Shown: positions 62,769 through 64,000 of the stretch, in pieces
Layout: each line of letters begins with the position of its first letter
Numbering within the stretch: the first letter of the stretch is position 1
From: Zygnema cylindricum
Lineage: Eukaryota; Streptophyta; Zygnematophyceae; Zygnematales; Zygnemataceae
Direction: 5' to 3'
Length of the DNA: 64,000 bases
Assembly: GCA_037447655.1 (NCBI GenBank)
Contig: JBBHKE010001463.1
Location: 1-64,000, forward strand
Made by a program: the position numbers and the translations under genes
The notes under the pieces: model-generated
What the model was told of the DNA's origin: nothing
The model's database searches: none
What the model saw: only the letters and a program-made list of their open reading frames with translations

Positions 62769-64000
62769 CTACAAGAAGTATGAAAAGTACAAAAAAGTAC
62801 GAAACTGTATGAAAAAGTAAGAAAAAATTAAACACTTCGAAGGGGCGATAAGTGAAACCTAGGAGACTTCCACAACCACGCTAATGGGAGCGAATAGAAA
62901 AAAAACATCTCTGCTTCCAGAAATGTCTCCAGAAATAAGTTAAGATTCCAACACAACAGCCTACTGCGGCTTAAACTTGCGTGACGGAAGTGACCAGACT
63001 AAACGAGTTCTTTCACATGGAACCTTGTGGAAATTTCTCCTAGGCAATCCAAATCTGTTAATGATCATCAGTTAAATTAGCTGGGATGCATTCTTAGAAG
63101 CCCTAAAAATCACAAGAGAGAATAGCAAAACGTTCGCATTTGCACAAGTGGAAACTGTAGACTATAATTAATGACTTTGTTCAACACAGAAAAACGGGAA
63201 CTTGTGCCATAGTCCGTACCAATGGTGACGTCTCAGGTATATGGTGAACAAGCGATTGCATCCAAAACATGTTTTTGCCTCCTGATTGGCCTGCATTGAT
63301 CAATTCCAGCGGAATTCAGTCTGGTAACTCATGCATCATTTAATGTCAAACTTGGCCTGACAGAGATCATAAAGAGTCATAATAAAAATCAAATAAACTC
63401 AGATAAACCTGAATACCATGCTTGAGTTATGTTCTCAAGCCATGGAACTTGGTGAATGAAAGGCTAAAATAGCTACGACTTTGTACTACCGCCGTAGGAA
63501 ATGCCTACTTTTCATGGCTTACTTTGGCGATATGCCAGAAATTTTGGCTAAATGCCATTAAACATGCTATTTCTAGCAGTAGAAGAAGTACATGCAGTCA
63601 GAGTTGAATACACAGAAAGAACAGACTCATAAGCTCTTCCCAAAAATAATACAAGTCTAATGAGGCCAACAATGTCCATTGACCAAACCCAGAGAGCTCA
63701 TCTGTTCACTCCTTAAAAGCAAAAATCTACCTTATTCTTGACACCAATGACTCTGCACTATCGTTGCATGACATTAACATTGTCGATGTAACAGGGTAAC
63801 TGTGCCACAGGCTTTCCTTTACTTCATTGCATAAAAGAAACCCATACAAAGCAACAAATTCTTCCTGCTTTTTCAGCTTGAGCGGAGCTCCAAAAAAGCA
63901 GCGAAATTATTCTTATTATGGTTGTTCGCTACTTTTTCGGACCATTTTTATGTATTCCTGCGTCCGAAAAAGCAGCAAACGAATTTTAATAAGCATAATT
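62769..64000. other. Upstream intron or intergenic, no exon found
   Basis: The FYVE exon needs an upstream exon ending in phase 1 and supplying a CxxC-type start of the finger, but I could not place one. At 63895-63980 a diverged direct repeat (AAAAAGCAGCGAAATTATTC and a variant) surrounds short dyads, possibly a transposon end at the window edge. Confidence 0.35.

Overview
The window is nuclear DNA from a transposon-rich, AT-rich eukaryote with spliceosomal introns of about 0.3 to 2.6 kb. The lineage is not resolved. A FYVE-like finger joined to a START domain suggests a stramenopile-type gene set. The copia primer-binding sites match the anticodon arm of a plant-type initiator tRNA-Met as I recall it. 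Neither point is decisive. Only three host genes are supported, all in the right-hand 26 kb: a small single-span membrane protein (38739-41058, +), a ubiquitin-specific protease (50876-54399, +) and a FYVE-like/START lipid-binding protein (57205-62768, -, 5' part not found). The last two converge. All three were rebuilt from exons whose splice phases agree.

The left third (about 2.2-12.1 kb) looks like one large decayed DNA transposon. It holds a four-exon transposase pseudogene of the DDE_1/pogo class (4571-9225). Its outer ends match the ends of several short non-coding elements (MITEs) across the window. A second decayed reading frame of unknown function (5500-6855) lies inside transposase intron 1, between clusters of short CGACGA/TCGTCG dyads. 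To the right are a large inverted-repeat (foldback) structure (12.81-14.45 kb) and a MITE.

The middle (16.9-36.5 kb) is a nest of Ty1/copia retrotransposons. Element A (16879-27264) was invaded by element B (20881-23507, gag-only, 5-bp target duplication ACTTT) and by a 1.4-kb non-coding insertion with a 10-11 bp target duplication. Element C (29340-36506) carries a solo family-A LTR. All coding regions are broken. The three families share unusual features: a primer-binding site complementary to the anticodon arm of initiator tRNA-Met (half-tRNA priming as in Drosophila copia), and a pair of leader hairpins with compensatory changes. In addition, the long LTRs of A and C carry an antisense tRNA-like segment with A box, B box and T-run terminator. 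This last feature is the best candidate for something undescribed.

The remaining sequence is intergenic or intronic and holds MITEs, a hAT-like element, a dispersed hairpin-tailed repeat, microsatellites and minisatellites. Several local tandem duplications affect splice sites of the protease gene.
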